A DNA stretch of 64,000 bases from Aquilaria yunnanensis (Eukaryota > Streptophyta > Magnoliopsida > Malvales > Thymelaeaceae): contig CM077593.1 of the NCBI GenBank assembly GCA_039654915.1, positions 79,898,501 to 79,962,500 on the forward strand. Direction: 5' to 3'. The notes under the pieces are model-generated. The model did no database searches. It had not been told where the DNA came from and saw only the letters and a program-made list of their open reading frames with translations. How positions within the stretch are numbered: the stretch's first letter is position 1; each line of letters starts with the position of its first letter. The position numbers and the translations under genes are program-made. Shown here one piece after another: positions 35,110 through 47,499 of this stretch.

Positions 35110-36280
35110 TGGTCATACTCAGCATTCTATGCTATGGATGCATAAGAAATTGAAAGAGGTGCTCCCAGTTTGGTGATCAATTATAAGCCATTGAATAAAC
35201 TGTTAGAATGGATTAGGTTCTAGTTACTAATAAAAGAGATTTACTAAAAAAACTTCATAGTGTTAAGATATTTTCAAAATTTGATATAAAGTCTAGATTT
35301 TGGCAAGTTCAGATTAATGAAAAGAATATATATAAAACTGGTTTCAATGTTCCTTTTGAGCATTATAAATGGAAAATAATGCATTTTGGATTAAGAAATG
35401 CTCATTCACAATTTCAAATATAATGAATGATATTTTTTCCCCTATTTAGAACTTTACAATAGCTTATAGCACTAATGATTTAATTTATTTGGATTCATTA
35501 AATCAACATTTTTCTCATCTAGAAAAATTTTATAAAATAATGAAGCAAAATGGACTAGTAGTATTATTACCCAAAATGGTATTGTTCCAAACTCAAATAA
35601 GATTCTTAGGACATACTATAAATCAAAGGATGATTATACCTATATCAAGAACATTAGAATTTAGTTCAAAATTTCCTGATGAAATAAAAGATAAAAATCA
35701 ATTACAACAATTTTTAAGATGTCTAAATTACGTTTGAGACTTCTTTAAAGATGTAAAAATAATTTGTAAAACCTTTATATCAATGATTTAAAAAGAATCC
35801 TCCAACTTGGTCAGATGAACATACAAAAGTTGTTAAATTAATAAGAGAAAAGATTACATTTCTCCCATGTTCAAGTCTCTCTCATCTAGAATCTTTTCTA
35901 ATAGTAGAAACAGATGCATCTGATTTAGGCTATGGTGGAATCATAAAACAGCACTTTCCAAACCAATTTAAAGAAACTTTAGTTAGATTTCATTCAGGAT
36001 TTTGGAATGATGCTTAGAATAATTATTCTACTATTAAAAAAGAAATACTTTCAATTGTTTTATGTATTACAAAATTTGAAGATGATTTATATATAAAGAA
36101 ATTTTTACTATGTATTGATTGTAAATCAGCTAAGGAGATTTTAGAGAAAGATGTCAAAATTTTGGTTTCAAAATAGATTTTTGCTAGATAGCAAGCGCTT
36201 TTTAAGCAATTTTGATTTTGAGATATAACATATTAAAGGAATTTCAAATATTTTTTTTGATTTCCTATCATGTGAATTTT
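35110..36280 (+). pseudogene. Pararetrovirus reverse transcriptase and RNase H (broken)
   Basis: RT features in order are LVINYKPLNK (about 35170-35200), a FWQVQINEK-like segment near 35300, and a frame from 35489 with QHFSHLEKFYKIMKQNGLVV and IRFLGHTINQ. The Y-x-D-D box is not intact: near 35465 the codons read Y-S-T-N-D. RNase H is recognisable by TDASDLGYGGI (about 35910-35942). A stop inside the connection region and others throughout rule out activity. Confidence 0.7.
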
Positions 36281-36317
36281 TGCAGGGTAAGACTAAGAAA
36301 CCCTTTCTAACCTAAAA

Positions 36318-37525
36318 ATGAGTTCAAAGCTTTCATCCTCAAATTCTCCTCTTCAAAAGAAAGTTATTATGAATTCTTTTGCAATCCTTTCTTCAAAGAC
36401 TCCATATTCAAAACCTTCTTCTTCTAATTTCTTTAGTGATGTTAAGATTTAATCAAAATATGTATCCTCCTCAAAGGAGAAATCCTCATTTCTTTGGACT
36501 CAAAAGAAGGACAATTCTATATATTATTCTAAAAATTAAAAGTTCCCAATATTATTGCTGGAACTTGAATATAGCAATCCTCAAAACCTCCAAATTAAAA
36601 ATTATGATCACATAATTCAAAATATATTTCCTAAAGAATTTATGTTTGTTCTAGAACATCTACTCAAGAACAAAGAATTTTATGAACAAATTCTTATTGA
36701 TACAGACTCCATATAACTAACTCATACCTATGACTAAAAAATCCCTAACAAAATAGCTTATTCAAAATGTCAAAATTGATAAGGTTCTTAGTCCTTTTGA
36801 CTGGAACTAGCCAATATACAATTTCAAAATTATCCCATTCCTTCAAGACCTCCTTCTTATAATTACTTTGATTACATAAATGCATGGTTCAATACCCTTT
36901 ATGTTCAGAACTATACCCATCCATGGTTTTTCCTTTTCCATAAAAATTTGAATCATAAATTCCCAAATTGGTTTTGGAATTGATGGAACTATTTTGGGTT
37001 CACTAGACAAGCCCTTCTAGGTTCAATCAAACGAGGATTATCTAAATACTTGAAAAAAATACCCTAACTCAACAACTTCCCCTCGATAGACTCTTAAATT
37101 TTTTCATAACCTTTAGTATACCTTGGATTCGTTCTTGGACATTCATTATCAACAAAGAAGATAACGGATTAACAAATCTTTCAAGAGAATTTAAAATCAA
37201 ATGGGGAGACACCCTCCAAGAACCTCAAGCAGATGAAGCTGCAATCATACAACAACTGAAAAATCGTCTAATGATGGCTACTATTAAAAAAAAAACTCTT
37301 CTCAGTGCTGATCATTTAACCTTTTTAACACAGAAATCTCATATTCAAACAGAGCTAGCCACAACAACTTTAAACGAAGACTACAAGAAGATGATTGAGG
37401 ACTTAGTCCCTAAATTTGATTTAAACTCAGATGAAGATATTAAAGACAAGTCTTCCACAACATCAGGTTCAAAAGAAGATTGTTATGGAATGGATTTTGC
37501 TCAAGACCTCTTCGAAGGCTTCTAA
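36318..37525 (+). pseudogene. Second coding region of the pararetrovirus (unknown function)
   Basis: After RNase H a new ATG (36318) opens a Ser/Lys-rich stretch that continues through stops and shifts to a clean 84-codon frame (37271-37525). That frame has HLTFLTQKSHIQTELATT and an acidic end. A separate ORF behind the polyprotein is known in florendovirus-type endogenous pararetroviruses, and I infer the same plan here. No domain is recognised. Confidence 0.45.
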
Positions 37526-37545
37526 TTTGATTAATTTATTAATTT

Positions 37546-38453
37546 TAAATTATTAGATTCAAAATTATACACTCCAAAATGAAGATCAGGACAGACTACT
37601 TCTCCAACACTATTATCCAAGATCTTTAGATGATTTATAGTTCAAGAATATGAAAAAATAATTTATTTTGTGATGAAGTCAAATTTTATGAATGGAAAAG
37701 AAAGCTTTAGGAGAATAACGTCCAACCAGTTCGAGTCTTGAGTAGATAGAGCCTAATGTGACTATCGGATATCAGGAGACATTGAACGAAAAAAAAAAAA
37801 AAAAAACAACTCAAGCTCGGCTAAATTTTTTTTTCTTTTGCACGTGTAAGATGAAATGATATTAGCTCTAAGATGGCATACAAAACCCACCAAATATCAT
37901 AATCAACTATAGCGTGATACCCAAGTATAAAATGGATATGGTGCAAACCAAAATTACTCCCATAAAACAATGCCCTAAGGGGCCAATTGAGTCAAGCACT
38001 TAGGGATTACCTTTAGAAGATTAATCTTCACTTACTATGGAAGAGAATACTCTGAATACACCTTAAAAAAAGGTTAAAAGAAAGGGCGGTTTGGAATGTT
38101 ACCCAAGCAAGGTATTTGAAAGGAATCAGAACAATTTACACAATTAAAGGGATTGGTTTGATTTACGCTTTACCCTATGTGTGCCCTACCCATCCAATCA
38201 CCCTTCTGCCCTCAATCCTATTTATTAATTCCCACCACATCCCTTCCCTCCTAACTAGACCACCATCACATCATCTTCTCCGATACCACTTTCAGCCACT
38301 ACCATAGCACTGTCTTCTCCGCTACCATAGATATCATCTGGCTATATCATCATTTTCAGGCATCGCTAGCCACCAGAAATGGTAATCATCAATTGGGCTA
38401 CGGTGGCAACAGTGGTATTAATGCCAAAAACCACCAGCTCGTATATTTCTAGG
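37546..38453. other. Unannotated sequence between pararetrovirus and copia element
   Basis: I see no coding domain. A poly-A run lies at 37788-37806. The 63-codon plus-strand frame at 38116-38307 has no family features. Confidence 0.4.
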
Positions 38454-39893
38454 TGTAGCAAAATTAGTATTTGGTTTCGGGAGCCAAACAAATGTAGCGG
38501 AATATAACTAAAACCCTTCAGGATCCAAGTGAAAATAGGGTAAATCGGGTGTTCGAAAATTTTATACCTAATTCAATTGAGATCTTTCACCCAATTGGTG
38601 AGTCAAATCACAAAAATTGAACAATTGATGTGTTCAAACTCTCTATGGTATCCACAAAAGCCTCCCGGGAACACCACTCCTCCACCACATCCCGACAGAT
38701 GCGTTCCTCTTGTGCCCGCAGTACTAGCTTGCATCTTCTATGGAATGGCAAGAGAAGAGTGAGACTAGAACCTTTAGAACCCTTTTGATTTCATCCTTAG
38801 GGAGGCTAGGGCAAAACCTATGAAATTCTCACTAAATGGTGTATTTATAGTGAGACTTAACTCTTAAGCCTAATGGGTTTCAAAACCCTAATCCAATTAG
38901 GCTTAATTAATGGCTCAACCTTTGGGCCAATTATTAATCCGAAATTATTATGAAACCAAAACCCAAATAATTTGGCCCACACATTCAAATAACCCAACTG
39001 ACTCTATGTGTGCGACTCAATAGGCTCCTATCATATTGGCAATGATCATAAATCACATTTATGATCATAAACAATAAGTAGTGTCTAGCAATACATCATT
39101 GCTACCTAAGTGACAAGATAATCGATGATTCGACTAAACCTCTATGATCATTATCCGTATATGCCATTGTCCATTTGTTCAAGATATCAAGACCAAGCAC
39201 GAGATATGCAATTTGTCACTCTTGTATAGCTCGATCGATGGTTTCTTGATTACCGAGTAGAGTAACTTAAACTAATGACATTGATATTGTATATCAATTC
39301 ATTCGAGCATGGCCATGCATTTTCTTAGTCTCACTCTATTGATGGGCCCAAAGATATCACTCCCGCTACATAGGATGGACAAATCTCATCTTGATCATGC
39401 AAAACCCTTTGCATGATATGTGACATACCCAATGACCACCTTCATGTTCACTCAATTATGAGCAACAAAAAGAAATATCAAAGTATATGACTCATATGTA
39501 GGGAACCTTGATAATTTTAGGTCAAAGGACTACATATATCATGATCACTATGAGACTCACTAATGACACTCATATAACAATCCATGTAGCGTTCTCACGG
39601 TGGGCCGGTCCAATACACAAGTTCTTTTACTTGTACCCATATGAAGACTACATATCTCATATTAGTCTCCACATATGCTAGTCTTTATGTATTATTGTAA
39701 CCCCACAATAATACTATACCGGGGATGTTTAAGAATACTATTATTTTAGGGTTATAATTATGTTTAATTATGTTACACAGAAACAAATAACAAACACAAT
39801 TATTGGAACGATGCCTCAATAAAATATCATGACTTAATGTGCAAAATACAATTATCTCATAATTGGCTTTTGCTTTTGGGCACAACACGAACA
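38454..39893 (-). repeat. copia 3' LTR
   Basis: On the minus strand it starts TGTTCGTGTTG right after a purine tract and ends TTTTGCTACA. The second LTR is outside the window, so the borders rest on the TG/CA ends and the tract. Confidence 0.65.
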
Positions 39894-39908
39894 ATCTCTC
39901 ACTTGCAC
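39894..39908 (-). promoter_or_regulatory. copia polypurine tract
   Basis: The minus strand reads GTGCAAGTGAGAGAT immediately before the LTR, a very common form in plant copia elements. Confidence 0.7.
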
Positions 39909-39964
39909 TAAAACTAATCATCCATGTATTTGATACCAATGGACCTAGAATGACTATCGTGCTT

Positions 39965-41586
39965 CTACTGCATAAGAGGTTTTGTCAATGGATCAAAAAT
40001 TTTGCTATCTGTCAAAGTTCTACATGTCCTCACATCACCCTTTTTGATGATCTCCCTGATGAAATGATAGCGCCGGAGTATGTGTTTGGATCGTTGGTGA
40101 GATCGAGGTTCCTTAGCCTGTACGATTGCTCCACTGTTGTCACAATAGAGCTCTATCAGGTCGGCAATGTTTGGAACCACTCCAAGTTTTGTAACAAACT
40201 TCTTAATCCAAACAGCCTTTTTTGCAGCATCAGAGGTGTTAATGTACTCAGATTCTATTGTAAAGTTGGCTACTGTCTTTTTCTTTGAACTTTTCCAGCT
40301 TACAGCACCACCACCAATGCAAAACACATAACCAGATTGTGACCTAAAATCATCGTTATCGGATTGCAAGCTTGCATCGGTGTAACCCCTTACAACGAGC
40401 TCATCTTCACCTCCAAAGACCAAAAATGCATCCTTAGTACTTGGCAAGTACTTAGGGATGTTCTTAACAGTTGTCCAGTGACTCTCACCGGGGTTTGATT
40501 GGTACCTGCTTGTCATGCTCAAGACATACCAGACATCGAGACGAGTACATATCATGACATACATGATAGATCTAATTGCTAAGGCATACGGAATCTTACT
40601 TATATGCTTTCTCTCCTCGAGTGTACTCAAACACTAAGATCTAGAAAGTGTTATATCATGTCACATGGGCAAGAATCCTTTCTTGGAGTCATGCATGCTA
40701 AACCTTTTTAGCACATTGTCAATATATGTACTTTGACTTAGGTCAAGCAATTTTATAGATCTATCTCTATAGATCCTAATGCCTAACACATAGGCTGCTT
40801 TACCCAAGTCCTTCATAGAGAAACATTTCCCTAGCCAAGTCTTCACTGATTGTAGCTTCGAAATATCATTCCCAATGAGTAGTATGTCATCTACATATAA
40901 CACTAAGAAGATAATAGGGCAACACTAACCTTATTGTAAACACAAGGTTCATCTTCATTTCTGATGAAACCAAACTCTTTGATTGCCTCATCAAAATGAA
41001 GATTCCATCTTCGAGAAGCTTGCTTCTCTAGAGTGACAAAACCCTCAAACTGTATCATGTACACATCCTCAAGTAGCTTTCCATTAAGAAATGCAGTTTT
41101 GACATCCATTTATCATATCTTATAATCATAGTGTACAACAATAGCCAATAAAATTCAAATGGACTCAAGTATGGAAATTGGTGAAAAGTCTCATCATAAT
41201 CAATACCATGAATTTGCTTAAAACCTTTTGCAACCAATCAATCATCCTTTAAAGGTAATCACATTACCATCCATGTCGCTTTTCTTCTTGAAAACCCCTT
41301 TGCACCCTATAGGTTTTACCCCTTCAGGTGGATCGGCAGATTCTATCTCAGACTTCATGGCCTCTAGCCACTTCTCATAATCTAGTCCTGACATAGCTTT
41401 TTGGTAGGTTGTGGGCTAATCCTGATCCGTGAGCATCGCATCACCAATGTGAGTCATAAGAAATCCATATCTCTCGGGCTCACGCCGAATCGAACCAGAC
41501 CTACGCGTGCTCTGTGCTACAAGAATAGACTTCTGAACCACAATATCTTGTGCTATTTGCTCAAGTTCCATTTTAGATTCGATGTC
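39965..41586 (-). pseudogene. copia reverse transcriptase and RNase H (broken)
   Basis: On the minus strand: VAKGFKQIHGIDYDETF (41237), MDVKTAFLNGKLLEDVYM (41109), the catalytic box MLYVDDILLIGND (40903), CFSMKDLGKAAYVLGIRIYR, then RNase H with RGYTDASLQSDNDDFRSQSG, FTIESEYINTSDAAKKAVW and LYCDNSGAIVQAKEPRSHQR (40630-39965). The YVDD box is intact. At least three breaks (near 41100, 40903 and 40650) separate the frames. Confidence 0.88.
41582..41586. repeat. Athila-like target-site duplication, left
   Basis: ATGTC is repeated at 49263-49267. Confidence 0.85.
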
Positions 41587-43061
41587 TGCTGCACTCTAGC
41601 AGTTGTAACCCAAGTGTAGGTTGTCGCAAGTAATAAAATCTTGAGAGTCCGAGTGTCAAACCACAGGGAAGTAAATTAAGAAATACAAATTATAGATTTT
41701 TTATAAAGAAAGTTTTCATGAAAGGTGTGAACAAGTATTGATTAAAAATTCAAATTTAATTAAAATAGCTAAGGTTAAGGGATCCACTTTTAGTATGTCG
41801 ATTATGATTAATTTTAGCCCATCTTACCACTCAATTGAGATCCACACATAAAGGAGCTCCCAATCAGGGAATTTAGATAGTATTAACTTTCATTGATCTT
41901 AAAAAGTCAATGCTTGCTAATGGGTTCAAGTATCCGTCATGCCAACCTTTGTCAACAATAACTTAAGATTCCAATATAGCCAACAGAGCCATGTTCTATA
42001 GAGGGAATCAAGTAGCTTTTATGCCAATGATTGACTATGATGAATCAAGACTTCTACTTAACAAGGAAAGAAATTAAATAGATTAAGGAAGAAAATACCG
42101 TTAACGTTGTGATCCATTCAAATCAATCATAACCTTTATACCAAAAGCTTCACCCTTTCACCTTAGTAAAAGGAAGATTAGTTAGTCATGATAAAAGTAA
42201 ACATGTAGAAAGATGAAATGAACATGGGTTAAAATATCAAAAGAAGAACAAGAAGAAGAACGAGAAAATATTTTAACAAAGTTTTGGTATTAAAAACTAG
42301 AACAAAACTAAAGAAGAAAAGCTAAAAATGATACAAGAACATAAAGGAGGCCTAAGAAGTGGCATCCCTTCACCCTCCCCCTAAGGTGCTTATTTATAGA
42401 GTTTTGGGGGTGGGTGAAATGGTCAAATAGTAAAATGTAGGTAAATACAAATCAACAAAGGCGGGCTGTAACTTCTTTTAATTTTTTTACTATTGTACAC
42501 ATCGAATCAGCCTTTCCTCAAAGCATGAGATTTGTAGATCTCTTCTTGAGCTTCAAATCTCATGCTCATTCAAATCGGACATCGGTAACTCAAGTTATGA
42601 ATTTTCTACCAAAACTACTCTTCAGCACACGAAAGAATGAATGGTCTCATCTATAATCAGATTTTGGCAATGAAAATGATCAAACTAGCTCGTGGAATGA
42701 AGCAGAGTTGAAGATCTATGTGTTGGCTTTTAAATGAATTTGAAATCACTCAGTTCGTACATCTACAGCTCCAGATATGATTTTTCTCATGAAAGGTCAC
42801 AAAATGATGATTTTACCTACATAAAAAAATAATTATTTAATATTAATGAATAGTGAAAACATGTATGAACAGTAAAATATGCATATAAATAGTGAAACAT
42901 GCATATGAATAGTAAGTTGGTGAATAGTGACTCGGTGTATAGTAAAAAGCATGAATAGTAACCCAATGGAAAAAATACTCAGAATAGATAAATTAATTAT
43001 ACTCAAAATGTATAATGATAATTTAAACCTTTAACAGCAATACACTTATGAATATTCATCA
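41587..43061 (-). repeat. Athila-like 3' LTR
   Basis: The LTR is 1475 bp and clearly homologous to 47766-49262 but diverged by many substitutions and small indels. A TATA-like box reads on the minus strand near 42390-42398. Confidence 0.88.
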
Positions 43062-43072
43062 TACCCCCCCTC
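43062..43072 (-). promoter_or_regulatory. Polypurine tract of the Athila-like element
   Basis: On the minus strand a run of GAGGGGGGG abuts the 3' LTR. Confidence 0.65.
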
Positions 43073-44335
43073 AACCAGGTTGTTGCTAATCCTAAGCAAG
43101 TAAAGTGATGTACTAAATAAATACTCAAGTTTCATCAATTATTTTCTACTATCAATCTCTATACAATAGATCATAAATTATTCAAGTAATGAGCATCAAA
43201 ATTATTGTTCTAAAAAATTGCCCAAATTTCATAACGATTTATGCAATTCTCTACCACTCAAACAAGAAAAAAAGTGCAAAAGATTATGAGTTGCTGAGTG
43301 CAGTAAGTGTGTGACTGACAATTAGAAGTGTCTAAAAGATTTCAGTAAATCATACCAACGCTTGCAGCTTATCATAACAAATCTAATTCAAAACCGTTGC
43401 TTTGGCGGTCTTTCACACTGTTACACTATAAAAGATTCTCTCTTTTTTTTTTACTTTGGCTCAAGCCTTATTTGGAGAACCCTAGTAACAGGCAACCATT
43501 TCCAAGAATGAACATCGCTTGTTGTTTTTTTTTTTTCATTTTCCAAGTCTTTTCAACACTTCTTGGTGTTGTTTTTGTTTTTTATTAAATTTTTTTTTTA
43601 TTCAAATCAAGCTACGATATGGTTCATTAAAAGTCCCAATAGCCACATAGTTGGAGTATTCTCTGAAATCTAAAAGACAATAAAGATTTTTAGCATGTGT
43701 AAAAATATCAGCAATTCATAACTTAAACATCCTAATCCCTTGTCAAAGTGACTAAAATTTGACTAAATCAATATGTCAAATAAGATTTCAAACATGTAAA
43801 ATTTAATGTAGCTCATCACCTCAACAATTTCATCATCAAGCATATAAATTTTTAAGATAGAAAACATATATTACTAGTGAGTGTGTCATTTTTTACTGGT
43901 TTAAAAACCTACTAAAAAAAATGTTATGACTAGAATGTCTAATAAGATGCATCTCAAAAGTAAAATTACTCCTTACTCAACCATCCTAAACTAAGGGCTT
44001 TGTCCAATGGTTTTAATATCAGCATGAGAATAACTACCCTAAAAGAAGAAAAAAAAATTGTGTCAACTATCCCTCCTCCCAACCGGATTAAGACATTGTC
44101 TCCAATGTCAAAATATAGATAAGAAGAGTGCAGAAGAAATTACCTAAAATGATAGTTATTGAATATGAAAATCCTGAAATAACATACACCAAAATAAAAA
44201 AAATGCTGATAATAAAACTAAAAAATAAGATAAATAGATCCACAAGTCTGATTGCTCTCTTCCACAATGCTTCATCACTTATGAAGGATTAAAAACCTGT
44301 AAAGAAAAAAAAATAACAAAAATAAAACGACATTA
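43073..44335 (-). other. Non-coding 3' part of the Athila-like element
   Basis: AT-rich with no domains. A segment around 44066-44105 (CCTCCTCCCAACCGGATTAA, then GACATTGTCTCCAATGTC) is the kind of sequence often seen before the 3' LTR of such elements. Confidence 0.5.
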
Positions 44336-45078
44336 ATGTACAGTAGTTGTGATTGTGGCTCACATCTTCCACTGGTTTTACGTCCAATAACGGCTTCAAC
44401 ACCTACTATGAGTCCGAGATATGCTTCCCATCCAGTTTTCATACATACTGGCAAACAAGGTCGTTTAAAGTCAGATTCCTAAGACTGTAACGCTCTCATT
44501 TTCTATGAAAAATTCTCCATAAACCAAGAAGTCCACGTTGTACTAATCCACAAGAATGCATTTCAAGAGTCAATCGGATATCATCTAAAGAATCCTGATC
44601 ACACAGGCCATCTTAATGAATTTTCTTTTATCTTCTCGATTATCAGACATTGCCCTTAAAGAACGACATTTAGTATCACAATTTTATCTACCACATTTGT
44701 GATAGACACGTAACCTTTTTGCTCTTCGCTTTTTGGCATAAGCGCTTTTGCCTAAGCCAAGCATGCGAGGCACAAATGCATCCAAAATTTCACTAGTCAA
44801 ACGGACCTTAGCTTCAATTAACCAACACACATCTTTAGGAACACCTTTGTGCATCAAAACTCTAAATCTTTCACATCTACCTTGATAAATCCTTTTAAGA
44901 ACATTTATTGGGAGAGAGGGAAAGTAATTTCGCAAAGCAAAAAGAATAGAATCCATTAGTGAGAAAAAAATTGAGAGAAGAGAGAAAGAAATCAGTTATT
45001 ATGGGAAACTGAGATAACCAACTTGAGGGCCACGGAGTACCGTATCCGCCACTTAACCGAAAAGAAATGGATCCTAAT
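44336..45078 (-). pseudogene. Fourth copy (D) of the cysteine-rich gene, inside the Athila-like element
   Basis: This is a full-length but broken copy of the gene repeated at 61.7-64.0 kb, with similarity from the leader motif (minus strand, 45062 downward) to the conserved 3' block ending TGTACAT near 44336. The ORF (44956-44684) covers the first 90 codons: SLPINVLKRIYQGRCERFRV, then KSAYAKKRRAKRLRVYHKCG. The first Cys of the cluster is Tyr and a stop replaces the next Trp codon. Downstream codons still show NCDTKC, so the third and fourth Cys remain. It has the same orientation as gag-pol and starts right where the integrase fragment ends, near the usual env-like position of Athila elements. 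Confidence 0.75.
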
Positions 45079-45704
45079 TTTTGACAATTTTCAAAAGCTT
45101 TGTAAAATGCATGTACGTCTTTAAACAAAGAGGACTAGTAAAATTCAGACTACAAAATCTTTACAGCTGTTTTCTTTAACAAAAAATGTCCTCCGCATGT
45201 TTCAAAATGAAAAAATTCAATGACACTTTTTACCCTATCCTCAGGTATGCATCTCGTAAATATCTGGTTAGGACAGTATTTGAAAAGATAAGAATCATCC
45301 CAATAAAAATTTATCACCTTATGTAAAAATTTCTTCTTATCTTGGATACTCCATTGAGCTGGTATCCGTCCTGCCACCAAAAAGTTGACAATATTAGCAA
45401 ACCAATGTACTATAGTGACAGAGAATAAAAATTTATCAAGAAAATAACCATTTATAGGTGTAGCCTCAATTGATGAATCTATTGTCAGTCTTGACAAATA
45501 ATCAGCGACAACATTTTTCGTGCCCTTCTTATCCTTAATCATAATGTTGAACTCTTGGAGTAATATAACCCAGCGTATCGGCCTTGATTTAGCGTGTTTC
45601 TTTAACATTAGGTATTTCAATTCTTTGGGTAAAAGTTTCAACTCAATTGTGTGAATTTTATTTTGCTCTTCAATTTTTTGTTTCCAACACGTGTTTTCTT
45701 TCAC
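45060..45704 (-). pseudogene. RNase H tail and integrase N-terminal part of the Athila-like element
   Basis: The 184-codon frame begins with a few foreign codons and continues PIRWVILLQEFNIMIKDKKG and NVVADYLSRL, the end of RNase H. Then come WFANIVNFLVAGRIPAQWS, YWDDSYLFKYCPNQIFTRC and the H2C2 start (FHFETCGGHF). After a stop at 45150 the finger continues in another frame to ENCQKLGSIS, where the captured gene copy begins. The DDE core is absent. Confidence 0.8.
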
Positions 45705-46124
45705 CTATGAAGAATCAAGTAATGAACATATGTTAGATTTATCCTGATCCATTTGTATAATCGATTTAAATGAATTAACTAGATAATTTTTTAGAGGATC
45801 AGAGATACTTCTTTCTTCAATGTGGTTTTTCCCAATAGTGTCAATGAGGCAAACTTTTTCACTTTCATCTTCTTTTTCAGGTGGCTGCATAAGCAAGTTG
45901 AAAATATTTAACTCCAATGTCATATTCCCAAATGCCAGCTTCATCAATCCATTCCTGCAATTAATCAAAGCGTTAGAGGTTACTAAAAATGGACGTCCCA
46001 AGATAACAGGTATTGAATTCTTGATTTTCACTGGTGGAGTGTCCAAAATAATAAAATCCACAGGACATATGAATTTATCAACTTGGACTAACACATCTTC
46101 AATGATTCCTCTGAGCACTTTCAC
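45705..46124 (-). pseudogene. Athila-like protease region
   Basis: The frame reads VLRGIIEDVLVQVDKFICPV, VDFIILDTPPVKIKNSIPVI and LGRPFLVTSNALINCRNGL, the C-terminal half of an Athila-type protease. The active site should be just upstream (46125-46250), in a poorly preserved stretch. It is followed directly by the RNase H tail, so the whole RT is deleted. Confidence 0.8.
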
Positions 46125-46429
46125 TTATCCTTCAGCAAGTAAAAGAGTTACTTTGGTTGGTTTTAACTCGCCCAAATTTAGTTTTTGGTAAAATGAATAT
46201 GGAAGTAAATTTACACTAGCCCCAAGATCAAGTAATGCTTGCTCAATTTTATGTTCTCCAATGAAACATGATGGGAAACATATGATGCATATCCTTGAGA
46301 TTGTTGAAAACTTTGTTGGGTGTGCAAAGATGGTTGTGAAGGTTAAGCATGATTATCACTTCTCCAACTAAAATTTGGATGATTCCTCCAACCAAGATTG
46401 TAAGTTTGTGAGTATGAATTTTGGGTTGG

Positions 46430-46801
46430 CTACTTGAAATTGTTCAATGCATTGACTTGTTCATGGAAACATTCTTTAAAAGAGGGCAAGGTTGGGCAAT
46501 TGCCAGTGGAATGGTCAATGGTCTCACAAATGTGACAAACAACTTCTTCAACAGATTTTAATTGACCAATTTTCTTCATTTCTAAAGCCTCATCCTTTTT
46601 AGCTAGAGATGCAAGTTTTGCTTGGAGGTCATTATCTTCCTTGAGATGATATATGCCTCCACTAGATGCAGGAGATTGAGTCTTACCTACAGCCTCGTAG
46701 GTACCAACGGTGTCCCAATTCTGTGCATTCTCTACTAGTAAATCTAGGTAATTCATTGCCTCATCAGGATCTTTATCTTCAAATATTCCATTGCACATCA
46801 T
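46430..46801 (-). pseudogene. Athila-like gag C-terminal part
   Basis: It begins MMCNGIFEDKDPDEAMNYLD and contains a knuckle CHICETIDHSTGNC (C-x2-C-x5-H-x4-C, one residue longer than usual between the second Cys and His) after LKSVEEV. More N-terminal gag sequence (46802-47460) is coding-like but full of stops. Confidence 0.75.
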
Positions 46802-47499
46802 TTACACTATTTTTATTTCCCTAAGTGTCAAACCTACATAAAAATGTCAGACTAATCTCCATGTTTCAAAACCATGGTGTACGCATGTGTTAAGTAAAAC
46901 TTTGTATATATCCCAACATTGGTAAAAAGTTTCTCCTGGTTTTTGTGTGAAAGTGGTGATTTGTCTTTTGAAAGAATTTTTTCTATGGGAAGCAAAAGAT
47001 TTTTTTCAAAAATTGTTGTTACAATTCATCCCATGAATTAACGAAGCCTAGCCTAAGATTCTGTAGCTAAGTTTTAGCTTTATCTTTTAAAGAAAAATGA
47101 TAAAGCTTAAGCCTAATGATTTTCATACCACAGTTTAGGTTGTTATATGTGTGGCAGACTTCTTCAAATTCCCTCAAATGCAAGTAAGGATTTTCGGAAT
47201 CAAAGCTGTGAAAAGTTAGTAAAAGTCGAATATACCAAGCTTGAAGTTGAAGTGAGCTGCATTAGGAGGAAAGATTAAACAAGATGGAGTGTTATTTCTT
47301 ATGGGGTTCATGTGTTCTCTAAGTGTCCTAGGTCAATCTTGGTCATTATGTAGAGAATGGTTATCTTCTTGGTTATTAATTTGTTCAACCATGTTTGAAG
47401 AAGATGAAGATTCTCTAACCAGTCTACCACTTGATGTACGTGACCAAGCTTTCATGCATTAACAAAATAATAAAAAATAAATAAATATGAATAACAAGT

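Larger units (their letters stand above)
35088..37545 (+). mobile_element. Endogenous pararetrovirus, part 3 (RT, RNase H, second ORF)
   Basis: The continuation of the viral polyprotein: RT (about 35110-35760), RNase H (about 35800-36280), then a second coding region (about 36318-37525). All frames carry stops. With parts 1 and 2 it gives about 5.5 kb of a genome that is 7-8 kb in the family, so the 5' part is missing. The right border near 37545 is approximate. Confidence 0.7.

Noticed and set aside
38040..38453. Possible PIF/Harbinger-type MITE starting near GGCGGTTTGGAATG
   Set aside because: No inverted partner end is visible before the copia LTR. It could lie beyond the copia element outside the window, so it cannot be supported.
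44895..45128. 77-codon minus-strand frame as an independent gene
   Set aside because: Its first part is the end of the Athila-like integrase finger and its second part is the leader of gene copy D in the wrong frame, so it is a chance fusion.
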